64,000 nt of DNA, taken from positions 124,001-188,000 of the forward strand of contig DUBE01000043.1 in the NCBI GenBank assembly GCA_012960475.1. Direction: 5' to 3'. The notes below the pieces were generated by a model. It saw nothing but the letters and a program-made list of their open reading frames with translations, searched no databases and was not told where the DNA came from. Source of the stretch: Planctomycetota bacterium (lineage in GTDB: Bacteria > Planctomycetota > UBA1135 > GCA-002686595). This document shows positions 46,646 through 55,647 of the stretch, piece after piece (positions within the stretch are counted from its first letter, which is position 1; each line of letters begins with the position of its first letter). The translations under genes were made by a program, and so were the position numbers.

Positions 46646-47671
46646 TCACTGAAATACCACGTAATACCCCTGGGTAAGATTCGACCCAGCAACAGGAACG
46701 CTGTCCCGATGCCAGGCCTGAAAATACCAGGTCTCCCCAGGAGCCACACTGACTGGCGACGCCAAGGGTAGAGCGGTCAGATCCACGGGAACCGAAAAGG
46801 CTCCGCTCGCCCCAGTGTTTCGCACATGGGTGGAGAAAATCCCGAAGTTCGGAGAAACGCACAGGTGACCCTGCGATCCACCATAATTTGGAATGAAGAC
46901 CTGACCCTCGGCAACGATACAGATCCCGAACTCATTTATTGGAAGGTTGGTGACCTCCAAGGTCAGCAGATTGTCAGCCGCATTTGCGCTGCCCACGACG
47001 TCGAGAACCCCCGCAACCCCTGTGGAATTGACCGCCGCCCCTGGACAAATAGCACCACCAATCCCTGTGTTTGACTGAAAGGCAATGGCGTGATCGAGGA
47101 TCTCTGTGCCAGGCAAGGCCTGATCGTAGACCGCGACCCCATAGATCGTCCCAACAAGCGGATCCACCGAACTTCCCGTGGCGTTGTACCAATGACCCAA
47201 CCCCACATCCCCAGCCAGATGAGCCGCCCAGGGGGCGCTACCTGCCAAGAATCCGTCCTCGTAGAGGGTGGTTGTGTTGGCCACAAAGTCCACCACGAAA
47301 CAAAGGTGAACATCCGTGTTTGCTGAACTGGAGGCAACGCTCCAATCAGCAACCCCCGCCTGAGTGACGCCATACATTCCAGTGTTGCTGAACTGCTCAA
47401 ACTTCAGCGCACAATCCACCGAAACACCGTTGTTGCGCGTCCCCATCAGGGCGCTGGACGGCCCATCAAGGGTACTGTTCACAATGAACTCGTAGGTCGC
47501 GGCAGTACTGGAGTTGATCGCACCCAGGTTGACCACACTGGGCACAACCACCGCATGGCTCACAAATGCACTCGGAGTTCCCTGACCCACAAGGGTCAAC
47601 CATTCATTGAGATCGGCATTAGCGGGAGCGAGAAGAAACGAACCGAAGACAACGGATAGCAATTTGGACAT
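46646..47671 (-). CDS. Secreted protein with LamG-like fold and FQ-ending C-terminal domain
   Basis: A 341-residue exported protein. The start at 47671 is supported by a GGAGGG Shine-Dalgarno about 7 nt before it and by the signal peptide (KLLSVVFGSFLLAPANA). Residues about 25-205 resemble a LamG/concanavalin-like sandwich (AATYEFIVNST, VDCALKFEQFSN, DVHLCFVVDFVANTTTLYEDG, VGTIYGVAVYDQAL). Residues about 210-341 carry the shared end domain (NEFGICI, NYGGSQGHLCVSP, PGETWYFQAWHRD, NLTQGYYVVFQ), here more diverged, with Cys and Tyr replacing some conserved residues. The function is unknown; a ligand-binding surface protein is a reasonable guess. Confidence 0.78.
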   Translation of the reverse strand: MSKLLSVVFGSFLLAPANADLNEWLTLVGQGTPSAFVSHAVVVPSVVNLGAINSSTAATYEFIVNSTLDGPSSALMGTRNNGVSVDCALKFEQFSNTGMYGVTQAGVADWSVASSSANTDVHLCFVVDFVANTTTLYEDGFLAGSAPWAAHLAGDVGLGHWYNATGSSVDPLVGTIYGVAVYDQALPGTEILDHAIAFQSNTGIGGAICPGAAVNSTGVAGVLDVVGSANAADNLLTLEVTNLPINEFGICIVAEGQVFIPNYGGSQGHLCVSPNFGIFSTHVRNTGASGAFSVPVDLTALPLASPVSVAPGETWYFQAWHRDSVPVAGSNLTQGYYVVFQ

Positions 47672-48349
47672 GGGAGACCCTCCAGGATGGAATGCCATCT
47701 GCATCCTACCACATGGAGAGTTTCTTGGCCTTGAAATGGGGGCCCTCAACCAGACTACGAGCCGGAGGCCCAAGAGGCACCTACAGGAACAGAACATGTG
47801 TCATGTGCCCGGCAAGGCGCCCAACCGGCACGGGCAGGGTCTCCCAAGGGCCCTTCCGTGGACGCCTTCTCTGTCGCCCGACTATGCACTTGCTTACCTT
47901 TGGACCTCTACGCAATTGCAAACCGGACCTACACCGAATCTCCAGCCGCTTCCCGCCTGGGCGAAGTTGATGATCAGGTACAGGGACTGAAACCACCACG
48001 CCCAAGATCAGCGCAGTCCCTGCCTTCGATTAGATGAAGAGAACGCATCCCAGCTCCCGGTGCCCCGAAAACCCGCCCCCGCACAAACCCATGGAAGGCT
48101 GGCAGGACGGGCCTGGTAAGGAGTTCCCCATTTAGGCAATCAGAGCACGGCCCTAGCCTCTACGACCCTTCTCCCCGGGTGTCGTGGCCTCTGAGGGGCG
48201 TCAGGGAGGTGCACCCCGCATTCCAGCCCCGGTGACGAAAAAAATTCCACTTTGCGCCGCTGAGGGCTCAACCAAACAGAGCAAGACAGTCGATTCCTGT
48301 CATTGGCATTGGCATTTCGTCTTCGCCGCCACTGAAAGGACTTTCAACC
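47672..48349. other. Long intergenic region without a convincing gene
   Basis: 678 bases before the signalling module, between divergent genes. Open frames on both strands have no protein-like features and none has a hydrophobic or family-like stretch. No tRNA, riboswitch or strong terminator was recognised. It is a candidate for regulatory sequence (for example promoters for both flanks) or a small RNA, but nothing specific can be supported. Confidence 0.4.
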
Positions 48350-48955
48350 ATGACCCCCTCCTCCAAGACAACCAGCGGCCCTCAAGATGCCAAACTTGCA
48401 CGGGCCATTGCACGGGACCTCGAGCTCCCTCTGGCCGCAATGCGTGCTGCGATCAAGGGTCTGCCAGGGGCCTCACCCAAGCTCGTGTCCGTGCTTGTGG
48501 AGGGCCTCTTGAATGAGCTCGATCATCTGGACCACGGCATCGCCGGGTTGGTCGAGTTGAGTGCACCACACGAACTGCGACCAACGATGTGCACGGTGGG
48601 TGAGATCATCCGTGAAGCCCAAGGAGCCCTACCCGTCAAACGACGAAACCAAGTGTTGGTGGCCATCGAGGGTTCGCACGAACGCCTGATGGTGGATGCT
48701 ATCGAATTTGAACGCTGTCTGAGTTCGCTACTCTTTGATGCAACCGGCCGCACCAACGAACCGGTACTGCTGCATAGCCACATCAACGGGCTCCAACTGG
48801 AGATCACCATTGTCGGCGGGAACACCGAAAGTGAGAGCTTCGAAGAGGCCGTCACCCTGCACGAGCTGACACGCCTCGGAGCTGAGGTCAACAAGGTCCA
48901 GGCCTTGAAACGATCCATCACAATCAACCTTCCTCTGATGAAGGCGTCTGCATGA
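48350..48955 (+). CDS. Histidine-kinase-like protein lacking the phosphoacceptor His
   Basis: A 201-residue soluble protein. Residues about 13-75 resemble the dimerisation/phosphoacceptor helices of a histidine kinase (ARAIARDLELPLAAMRAAIKG, pattern of A.HE.RNPL), but the histidine is replaced by Arg. Residues about 85-195 resemble a degenerate ATPase region without the N, G1 and G2 boxes. It is probably a scaffold or pseudokinase. It overlaps the next gene by 4 nt and stands first in a three-gene signalling set. The assignment is tentative; the helix pattern is the main support. Confidence 0.5.
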   Translation: MTPSSKTTSGPQDAKLARAIARDLELPLAAMRAAIKGLPGASPKLVSVLVEGLLNELDHLDHGIAGLVELSAPHELRPTMCTVGEIIREAQGALPVKRRNQVLVAIEGSHERLMVDAIEFERCLSSLLFDATGRTNEPVLLHSHINGLQLEITIVGGNTESESFEEAVTLHELTRLGAEVNKVQALKRSITINLPLMKASA

Positions 48956-49917
48956 GCCAGAGCCTTGAAGTCCTGTTGGTGGAACCCGAAGAGTTCACCG
49001 CAAACTCCGTGCGCCAGGCCCTGGAGTCACGGAGCCATAAGGTGATGGTCTGCCGCAGCCCTGAAGAAGCTGCAATGCAGCCGGACCCGGACGTACTGGT
49101 AACCAACATCCATCTTGGAGAGAATTCGGGACTCGACCTGTTGTCCAGCCTGCGTAGTCGAGGAAGCAAGACACGCACAGTGGCGATCACGGACTTGCCC
49201 ACTTTCGAGATCTGCCAACAGGCCCTGCGCCTAGGAGCTTCTGAAGTGCTTGCGAAGCCCTTCCGCATTGAGGAACTCATCAGCGCCGTGGAAGGCAAGG
49301 AACTTCCGAGCTTGCACCAGCCGACCCTGGCCCCTTTCCACACTGTTGCTCACGAAAACGCCCCCCAGGTAATTGGGCGAAAGATCGCAGCCTTTGCTCT
49401 TGAATGTGGTGTGGCCCTCGCGACTCGGGCACGCATCTCCAGTGCCTGCGTCGAAATCGCCGACAACGTACTACAACATGCCTACGGCAAGACCGAGGGC
49501 TCATTCATGACCCAAGCCTGGTTCGAAGACTCGACCATGCTGGTAAAAATAACCGACAAGGGCGTCGGCTTTGATGTGCTCAGTGGGGGCCTGATCGAAT
49601 CCAAGAGCACCCTTGACGGCGGACTGGCCAGAGTGTCCGCACTTATCGAAGGCCTGGAAGTTCAATCCTCCCCAGGCCTGGGGACCCAAGTCACCCTTCG
49701 AGTGCACGCTGTGAGCACTCGCTTCGACAATGACGACGCGGATCTATCAGATGTTGACTTTCTGCTACCAGGCGATGCCTGCCGCATGCTGCGCCAACTA
49801 GGTGAACCACAAGGCATCGAGGCAAGTCAACTTCCGGCACACCTCGCAATCTGCGTGGGACGCCTTCTAAGCGGCCCCGACCCCAAGGCCATTCTACGTA
49901 CTCCAATAAAGAGCTAG
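48952..49917 (+). CDS. Pseudo-receiver fused to an RsbW-like ATPase (anti-sigma/kinase type)
   Basis: A 321-residue protein with two domains. Residues 1-118 look like a response-regulator receiver (LEVLLVEPEEFTANS start, LRLGASEVLAKPFRIEEL end with the Lys), but the phosphoacceptor Asp is Asn52 (VLVTNIHLG) and the usual acidic pair is E11-P12-E13. Residues about 135-250 are a GHKL ATPase of the RsbW type: N box in CVEIADNVLQHAYGK, DKGVGFD as G1 box and SSPGLGTQVTL as G2-like. The last 70 residues are unassigned. The design suggests a protein that interacts through a non-phosphorylated receiver. It overlaps the upstream gene by ATGA and precedes the NtrC-type activator. Confidence 0.75.
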   Translation: MSQSLEVLLVEPEEFTANSVRQALESRSHKVMVCRSPEEAAMQPDPDVLVTNIHLGENSGLDLLSSLRSRGSKTRTVAITDLPTFEICQQALRLGASEVLAKPFRIEELISAVEGKELPSLHQPTLAPFHTVAHENAPQVIGRKIAAFALECGVALATRARISSACVEIADNVLQHAYGKTEGSFMTQAWFEDSTMLVKITDKGVGFDVLSGGLIESKSTLDGGLARVSALIEGLEVQSSPGLGTQVTLRVHAVSTRFDNDDADLSDVDFLLPGDACRMLRQLGEPQGIEASQLPAHLAICVGRLLSGPDPKAILRTPIKS

Positions 49918-49982
49918 ATCACGACAACCGAACCCCAACGGTGCACATTTTCACTTCACAGTCCCCAATGCTGTCCAAAACC

Positions 49983-51380
49983 ATGAACAAAGAACGAATC
50001 CTTGTTATCGAAGACGACGATCTGCCTCAAGAGTCTCTTACCGGAGTTGCACGCTCCCTCGGATATCATGCCGAAGGCGTCTGCTCTGCTGAGCAAGCTC
50101 TAGGCCGCATGGATCGCGAGCTTCCAGACATGGTGCTGGTGGACTTTGAATTGCCTGGCTTGAACGGACTGCAACTCTTGAAGGCGATACAAGAAAGGTG
50201 CCCGGGTCTGCCAATGATGGTCATCACCAACTCCTGCTCCATTGAAACCGCTGTCGAAGCCATGAGCGTAGGTGCCCGAGACTTCTTGATGAAACCCTGC
50301 TCCCGCGAAGCCTTGGAAGTCACCCTCTCCAAGGTGTTGCGCCAAGTACGCCTCGAACGCGAGAACGCCCTGCTGCGCCAACAGGCAAGCGGCGCCGAGA
50401 AGCCCGATGCCATTGCCGAAAGCCCGCTCATGCTGGCAACCATGCGGTCGGCGGCCCGCCTCTCCCAGTCCAGAGGAGTCATCCTGATCACTGGTGAAAA
50501 CGGCACTGGAAAGAAGCGCGTTGCGCAGTACATTCACAGGTGCAGCCCACGCGCAGAAGAGCCCTTTGTACGGGTCAACTGCGCTGCCATTTCGAAGACA
50601 ATGCTCGAGTCGGAACTCTTCGGCTACGAGCGCGGTGCCTTCACCGGCGCTCACCACCAGCGCATGGGCCGCTTCGAGCTTGCCGCTGGCGGCACCCTGC
50701 TGCTGGACGAAATCGGCGACATGTCAATGCCCGTCCAGGCCAGACTCTTACGCGTCTTACAAGAAGGTGAATTCGAACGCGTAGGAGGGCAAACCACCCT
50801 CAAGGCGGATGTGCGTGTGATCACATCCACCAACCGAGATCTGGCTGCTGAAGTTGCCCAGGGGCGCTTCCGTGAGGATCTTTACTATCGCCTGCATGTA
50901 TTGCCGATCAACCTGGCCCCTCTGCGCGAGCGCCCGGAAGACTTGATGCCCCTGGCCAAGAACTTCGCAGAAGTTAACGCACGCAAATATGGAATGCCCC
51001 TTCCTGTCTTCAAGCCAGAGTGTGCACAGCTCTTGCAAGCCTGGAACTGGCCAGGCAACGTGCGCGAATTGGAGAATGTCATCCACCAAGCGGTGATTCT
51101 CTGCCAAGAGGGTCACATCTGCGCTGATGACCTTGTACTTGGCCCGCCTAGCTCCAGTAGTTCTCGCTCTTCTGCTCCAGGAACGCTCGAACTCCACGAT
51201 CCCGCTGTGGCCTGTGCCATGGCGGACAATGAAATGTCTGTCATTGAACGAATTGCCATCCTGGCCACAATTCACTCATCCGGCGGTAACAAGACGGAAG
51301 CAGCGCGGCGCCTCGGCCTGACCGCGCGTACTCTCTCCAACAAGATGAGGCTTTGGAGAGCTTCTGGCCTTGTAGCCTGA
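49983..51380 (+). CDS. NtrC-family sigma54-dependent response regulator
   Basis: About 465 residues in three parts. Residues 1-115 are a receiver with acidic D11-D13 and phosphoacceptor D54 (VLVDFELPG) and a Lys in FLMKPC. Residues about 145-370 are the AAA+ domain, with Walker A GENGTGKK, the sigma54 contact loop GAFTGA and Walker B LLLDEIGD. The end has a Fis-type helix-turn-helix (NKTEAARRLGLTARTLSNKM). The start is unsure: 49983 gives MNKERILVIEDD; 49968 and GTG 49941 are also in frame. It follows two atypical signalling genes, which may set its activity. Target promoters need sigma54, which was not looked for. Confidence 0.9.
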   Translation: MNKERILVIEDDDLPQESLTGVARSLGYHAEGVCSAEQALGRMDRELPDMVLVDFELPGLNGLQLLKAIQERCPGLPMMVITNSCSIETAVEAMSVGARDFLMKPCSREALEVTLSKVLRQVRLERENALLRQQASGAEKPDAIAESPLMLATMRSAARLSQSRGVILITGENGTGKKRVAQYIHRCSPRAEEPFVRVNCAAISKTMLESELFGYERGAFTGAHHQRMGRFELAAGGTLLLDEIGDMSMPVQARLLRVLQEGEFERVGGQTTLKADVRVITSTNRDLAAEVAQGRFREDLYYRLHVLPINLAPLRERPEDLMPLAKNFAEVNARKYGMPLPVFKPECAQLLQAWNWPGNVRELENVIHQAVILCQEGHICADDLVLGPPSSSSSRSSAPGTLELHDPAVACAMADNEMSVIERIAILATIHSSGGNKTEAARRLGLTARTLSNKMRLWRASGLVA

Positions 51381-51452
51381 TCAATTTGAGCCGATCTACA
51401 AGCGCCAAGTAATCAACTTGCCGCCCCTTGGTAGCACCTCATTGGAACAGGG

Positions 51453-52673
51453 CTAGTCGAAACGTTTGGGCGAGAAAAACTCTGGATCAAACGCGGCCAC
51501 CGGGCGGCCTTCGATCATTTGCACTAGCCCTTCCCCAATACTAGGCGCCAGGGTGTAATCAAGGCCTGAGAAACCGGTCACCACCCAAAGTCCCTTGATC
51601 GAGGGCACTTGCCCAACGATGCCGCGCCCGTCTGGCGTCACACTGATGTGAGAAGCATTCGAACCCAAGTCTTCCAGATCTCCATAAACTGGCATGCGCG
51701 TGACCACAGCCCCGCGCGCCCAACTGGAGAACTCCTCAGTCGCGGTCTCCGCTGGCCCAAGTGGACCATCCAATTCGGGAAGATTGGCAAAGCCTAGACG
51801 GCCCACTCGACTACGTCCTCTCAGGGGATCGCAGCGCAGATAGAAACAGTTACCACGATCAATCAGGACTGGGTGCGCCACAGGCAGACTCTCCAAGGGG
51901 TCGGGAAGAAAGCGGGTCTCATGCCCACCGCCCAGATCCATATCCTCGTCATCGATGGGCTCAATAGGGGGCATCTCCAAGAAGTGCTCCTCTGTGCGCA
52001 GCACGCGTAATGGCCATTCAACGCCGAGTTCCCCCACCAAGACACGGGTCCAAGCTCCTGTAGCCAGGACAACGTGCTCTGCTTCGATGTAGCCCTGCGA
52101 TGTCTCGACACCCGTCACCCGAGAATCCTTGACGATCACATGGGGCTCGGTCACGCCCGCCCGAGTGGTCGCCCCACGCGCCCTGGCCAGTTTGGCAAAG
52201 GTCTCAATCGTGCGCCCAGGATCCAGAAAACCCCCATCGGGCTGCCAAATCCCAACCGCATCATCAGCTACCTCGATACCGGAAACCAGTCCACGGATTT
52301 CTTCAGCCCCTACTTCATCAGCATCGATCCCTAAGGCGCTCTGCATCTCGAGATCCGCCTGATAGCCTGCTTGCTCTTCCTCACCCGGCCCCGGAAGGAA
52401 GAGTACGCCTGTCCGGCGGTAACCCACTGACCGCCCGGTATGTGTGGTGATGTGCGTGTACTGCTTGAGAGAATCGCGTGCCATTCCCGCAAGCACTCGA
52501 TCAGAGTAGGCCGCGTGCACGATGGCACCCGAACGCCCCGAAGATCCCGCTCCCATGTGAGATCTCTCAACCAGGACTACTGGCTCATTGAGGGGATCAC
52601 AGCGTGCGGCCGCATGCAACGCGACTGAAACGCCCATACCGCCTCCACCGACAATCAGAATCTTGGCCTTCAA
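51453..52673 (-). CDS. FAD-dependent oxidoreductase, DAO family (sarcosine-oxidase/D-amino-acid-dehydrogenase-like)
   Basis: A 406-residue soluble flavoenzyme. The Rossmann FAD motif is [18 protein letters not shown] at residues 4-21, then VVLVER and [13 protein letters not shown], typical of amine oxidases in the DAO group. The end has [23 protein letters not shown], the second FAD contact. The substrate could be sarcosine, glycine or another N-methyl or D-amino acid. TTG at 52673 is the start, supported by a strong AAGGAGGA ribosome site six nt before it. It stands alone, divergent from ispG. Confidence 0.82.
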   Translation of the reverse strand: MKAKILIVGGGGMGVSVALHAAARCDPLNEPVVLVERSHMGAGSSGRSGAIVHAAYSDRVLAGMARDSLKQYTHITTHTGRSVGYRRTGVLFLPGPGEEEQAGYQADLEMQSALGIDADEVGAEEIRGLVSGIEVADDAVGIWQPDGGFLDPGRTIETFAKLARARGATTRAGVTEPHVIVKDSRVTGVETSQGYIEAEHVVLATGAWTRVLVGELGVEWPLRVLRTEEHFLEMPPIEPIDDEDMDLGGGHETRFLPDPLESLPVAHPVLIDRGNCFYLRCDPLRGRSRVGRLGFANLPELDGPLGPAETATEEFSSWARGAVVTRMPVYGDLEDLGSNASHISVTPDGRGIVGQVPSIKGLWVVTGFSGLDYTLAPSIGEGLVQMIEGRPVAAFDPEFFSPKRFD

Positions 52674-53005
52674 GTGGTCTCCTCCTTGGAGAGGAGATTG
52701 TAGCGCGAGCCAACACAGGCACAGGCACTATAAAAGAGGCTCCCGGAGCCCATCGGCGGTGCGCAGAAGAGGGGTTTTCCGCGCTCACAATCGATGGACC
52801 CCGAGGGCCCGGTTGGGAACTGCCCAATTGGACAGTTGAATCTCCTGCCGACCGCCTTCTCGTTATGGCGGTCTCCGCTCCTCGTCCGCAGAACACCGGG
52901 AAAAGGGGCGGCTTTTCTGACGAATTGTGCTGGTTCCCCGCTCTGGGGCAATGGAATGAAGAATCTGGGCACCAAAACCCACCCAAGAGTGGAAAATCTA
53001 CAGCC
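52674..53005. other. Intergenic region with near-perfect palindrome upstream of ispG
   Basis: 332 bases between the divergent FAD oxidoreductase and ispG. It holds a 20-base imperfect palindrome AACTGCCCAATTGGACAGTT at 52818-52837 with a perfect centre CCAATTGG; one mismatched pair is present. It might be an operator for a dimeric regulator. Otherwise no gene is seen; the ispG frame runs open through it but has no homology. Confidence 0.4.
52680..52687 (-). promoter_or_regulatory. Strong ribosome binding site fixing a TTG start
   Basis: AAGGAGGA on the minus strand ends 6 nt before the TTG codon at 52671-52673. This nearly full anti-Shine-Dalgarno complement supports the unusual start codon of the FAD oxidoreductase. 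Most other starts in the window lack such a site. Confidence 0.7.
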
Positions 53006-54127
53006 ATGGACAGCCCCCGCCAGACCAATCAGATCCGTATTGGGTCTCTAACTATCGGCGGAGACGCCCCGATGATGGTGCAGTCCATGGCGGCCACCCG
53101 AACCCAAGATATTGCAGCAACCCGGCGCCAATTGGAGATCCTGACCGCAGCGGGAGCTGATCTCGTTCGAATCGCAGTGGACAGCGTGGATGATGTGAAG
53201 GCCCTGGCGAAGGTTGTCGAGGGCTTTACCGTCCCCCTTTCTGTCGACCTGCAGGAGAACTACCGACTCGCTGAGAAGGTCGCGCCATTCGTCCAAAAAT
53301 TGCGCTACAACCCCGGACACCTGCACCACCATGAGCGCAACAAGACTATCGAGGACAAAGTCCGATGGATCGCCGAAATCGCCCAGGAACAAGATTGCGC
53401 TTTGCGCATAGGCTGCAATGCTGGCTCGCTGGCTCCGGATTACAAACAACGCTTTCCAAATGACCGCGCAACGGCCCTCGTGGCCCAGGCCACAGATCAT
53501 TGTGCGATTCTCGACAAGATCGACTTTACGAACTACTGCGTTTCAATAAAGGATTCCGATCCCCATCTGGTAGTTGAAGCCAACCAACGCTTTGCTGCTG
53601 AGCGCCCCGAAGTTCCCATCCACTTGGGCGTTACCGAAGCAGGCATGCCCCCCGATGGCGTCATAAAGACGAGAATCGCCTTCGAACAACTGATTCCCCA
53701 TGGGATCGGCGACACCTTGCGGGTTTCTCTGACCGTACCGTTCGATGACAAAGGCCAGGAAATCGTCGTGGGACGCCAGATTCTGGCGGATATTGAGGCC
53801 GGCCGATTCCGGTCTGTGCCCAAGGGCTTCTTTGAGGGCTTGAACATCATCGCCTGCCCCTCCTGTTCGCGGGTGGAAAACGAACGCTTCATCGACCTGG
53901 CCCAGGAAGTCAAAGAGGCCACCAAGATCGCGGCCGAACATGACCTGACTATCGCAATAATGGGTTGCCGAGTGAACGGGCCCGGGGAAACCGATGATGC
54001 CGACCTAGGCCTGTGGTGCGGACCCAAGAGCGTGAATCTCAAGCGTGGGAAGGAGACCGTGGGAACTTACACCTACGACAAGGTGATCGATGCCTTGATG
54101 ATCGAACTCAAAAGCTTGATTTGCTAG
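53006..54127 (+). CDS. ispG: 4-hydroxy-3-methylbut-2-en-1-yl diphosphate synthase
   Basis: A 373-residue enzyme of the MEP isoprenoid pathway, which reduces MEcPP to HMBPP using a 4Fe-4S cluster. The start gives [19 protein letters not shown], the conserved opening. The TIM barrel has RIGCNAGSL and SIKDSDP, and the cluster ligands are in [12 protein letters not shown] and the [10 protein letters not shown] motif. Length is normal for bacterial IspG. A further open frame of 134 codons lies upstream without homology, so the ATG at 53006 is used. It ends on the same CTAG as the next gene, which faces it. Confidence 0.95.
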   Translation: MDSPRQTNQIRIGSLTIGGDAPMMVQSMAATRTQDIAATRRQLEILTAAGADLVRIAVDSVDDVKALAKVVEGFTVPLSVDLQENYRLAEKVAPFVQKLRYNPGHLHHHERNKTIEDKVRWIAEIAQEQDCALRIGCNAGSLAPDYKQRFPNDRATALVAQATDHCAILDKIDFTNYCVSIKDSDPHLVVEANQRFAAERPEVPIHLGVTEAGMPPDGVIKTRIAFEQLIPHGIGDTLRVSLTVPFDDKGQEIVVGRQILADIEAGRFRSVPKGFFEGLNIIACPSCSRVENERFIDLAQEVKEATKIAAEHDLTIAIMGCRVNGPGETDDADLGLWCGPKSVNLKRGKETVGTYTYDKVIDALMIELKSLIC

Positions 54128-54438
54128 CGGTTCGCTCTGCGAAGCGTCCAGTACCCGAGGGCAAACAGCACGCTCGCCCCGAGCAGATAGGGCAAGGCTC
54201 CTGGGAGGGCCCCGTGAACCCCCTCCTTGACCATGTTGTAGGAACGACGTTGCCCAAATTCACGATGGGGATCATGTCCATAGCCCGCGTCCGCAACCGT
54301 CAAGACAAAAGCAATCACCAGAATGACCGAGGCCCCTATTAGGCCACGTCCACGCAGCCGCAATCGAGCAGCCCGAGCGGGGCCAGGAGCTTCAGCTGTA
54401 GTGGACGGCTCGGAATCTGTGGACTGAGTATCGGCCAA
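54124..54438 (-). CDS. Small membrane protein with two membrane segments
   Basis: A 104-residue protein of unknown function. A polar acidic N-terminus ([20 protein letters not shown]) is followed by a basic stretch ([12 protein letters not shown]), then a membrane segment at about residues 33-49 ([17 protein letters not shown]), a short loop with HDPHREFG, and a second segment near residues 82-98. It shares its stop tetranucleotide CTAG with ispG. No family was recognised. Confidence 0.55.
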   Translation of the reverse strand: MADTQSTDSEPSTTAEAPGPARAARLRLRGRGLIGASVILVIAFVLTVADAGYGHDPHREFGQRRSYNMVKEGVHGALPGALPYLLGASVLFALGYWTLRRANR

Positions 54439-54604
54439 GGGGATCGCTCGTGCGGAGACTTGTGGAAGGGTTCCGTGAACACCGATAGACTACCAATCCC
54501 CTCGACCCCAGCATCCCCCCGAAGGACGGGCGGGTCGAGTATCCTCCTGAATCCATGCGCGACTCTCTCCAGTCCCTAGACCAACGACTCACCAGGACCT
54601 TGCC

Positions 54605-55645
54605 ATGAACCCGCGCGAGCGCCTGCTGGCCGCCTGCCGATGTCAGCCCACGGATCGCCCACCCGCCTGGATGATGCGCCAAGCGGGCCGCTCCCTGCCA
54701 GAGTACCGTCAGCTACGCGAGGGGCACACCTTCATGCAGATGTGCCACCAACCCGAGCTAGCAGCCGAGGCTACCCTGCAACCGATCCGCCGATTCGGCA
54801 TGGACGCCGCGGTGGTCTTCTGCGACATCTTGGTGCCCGCCGAAGCAATGGGAATCTCGGTCTCCATCGAGGAGGGCACCGGTCCAGTTCTCCAGCCCTG
54901 TGTACGCAACGCAGAAGATGTGGAGCGACTGCGTGACTTCGATGCAAATTCCGAAACCGCATTCCTGAGCAAGACCCTGCACCGTGTGCGCGCCGAACTG
55001 GGAGAAGAGCGTGCCATGCTCGGATTCTGCGGCGCACCCTTCACCCTTGCCAGTTACATGATCGAGGGTCGCAGCTCGCGCAACTATGAAAACACCAAGG
55101 CCTTCATGCTGGGACAACCAGCAGCCTTTGACCGATTGGTAGATCGCATCGTGGACAACTCCCTACCCTACCTTGCCATGCAGGTGGAAGCTGGCGTAGA
55201 CGCGGTACAGATCTTTGACTCCTGGGGAGGTAGCCTGGACGCCCACACCTGGCGCGAGCGCATGCTCAAACCAGTCACCCGCCTGATCAAGAACACCCAA
55301 GACTTGGGCGTGCCGGTGATCCTGTATGTGAACGGCTGCTCGCATCTGTTGGAAGCCCTTGTCGAAACCGGCGCAGACGTACTCTCGATCGATTGGCGGG
55401 TGGATCCTGCGGATGCGATTCGGCGCACCAAAGGCCAAGTTGCCTTGCAGGGCAACCTGGACCCGACCACCCTCTTTGCACCCCCCGAAGTTGTACAGCG
55501 GGAAGCGCAACGAACAATTCAGTCCTTCCGCAAAGCTCCCGGCTACATCTTCAATCTGGGCAGCGGCATCCTGCCCAACACGCCTCTAGAATCCACTACC
55601 GCCCTCTGGGAGACCGTCTTGAATCCAACAAGCGTCAAGAGCTGA
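54605..55645 (+). CDS. hemE: Uroporphyrinogen decarboxylase
   Basis: A 346-residue enzyme, the usual length, which removes four acetate carboxyl groups from uroporphyrinogen III to give coproporphyrinogen III in the cytoplasm. The active-site opening is PAWMMRQAGRSLPEYR, followed by FCDILVPAEAMG with the conserved Asp, then FCGAPFTLASYMIEG and VQIFDSWGG. Its position at the head of an eight-gene heme set points to a shared operon. No clear promoter was found in the 166-nt upstream gap. Confidence 0.95.
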   Translation: MNPRERLLAACRCQPTDRPPAWMMRQAGRSLPEYRQLREGHTFMQMCHQPELAAEATLQPIRRFGMDAAVVFCDILVPAEAMGISVSIEEGTGPVLQPCVRNAEDVERLRDFDANSETAFLSKTLHRVRAELGEERAMLGFCGAPFTLASYMIEGRSSRNYENTKAFMLGQPAAFDRLVDRIVDNSLPYLAMQVEAGVDAVQIFDSWGGSLDAHTWRERMLKPVTRLIKNTQDLGVPVILYVNGCSHLLEALVETGADVLSIDWRVDPADAIRRTKGQVALQGNLDPTTLFAPPEVVQREAQRTIQSFRKAPGYIFNLGSGILPNTPLESTTALWETVLNPTSVKS

Positions 55646-55647
55646 CT

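Noticed and set aside
52604-53005. 134-codon N-terminal extension of ispG
   Set aside because: It has no resemblance to IspG or other domains and crosses the divergent promoter region. The ATG at 53006 gives a normal IspG start.
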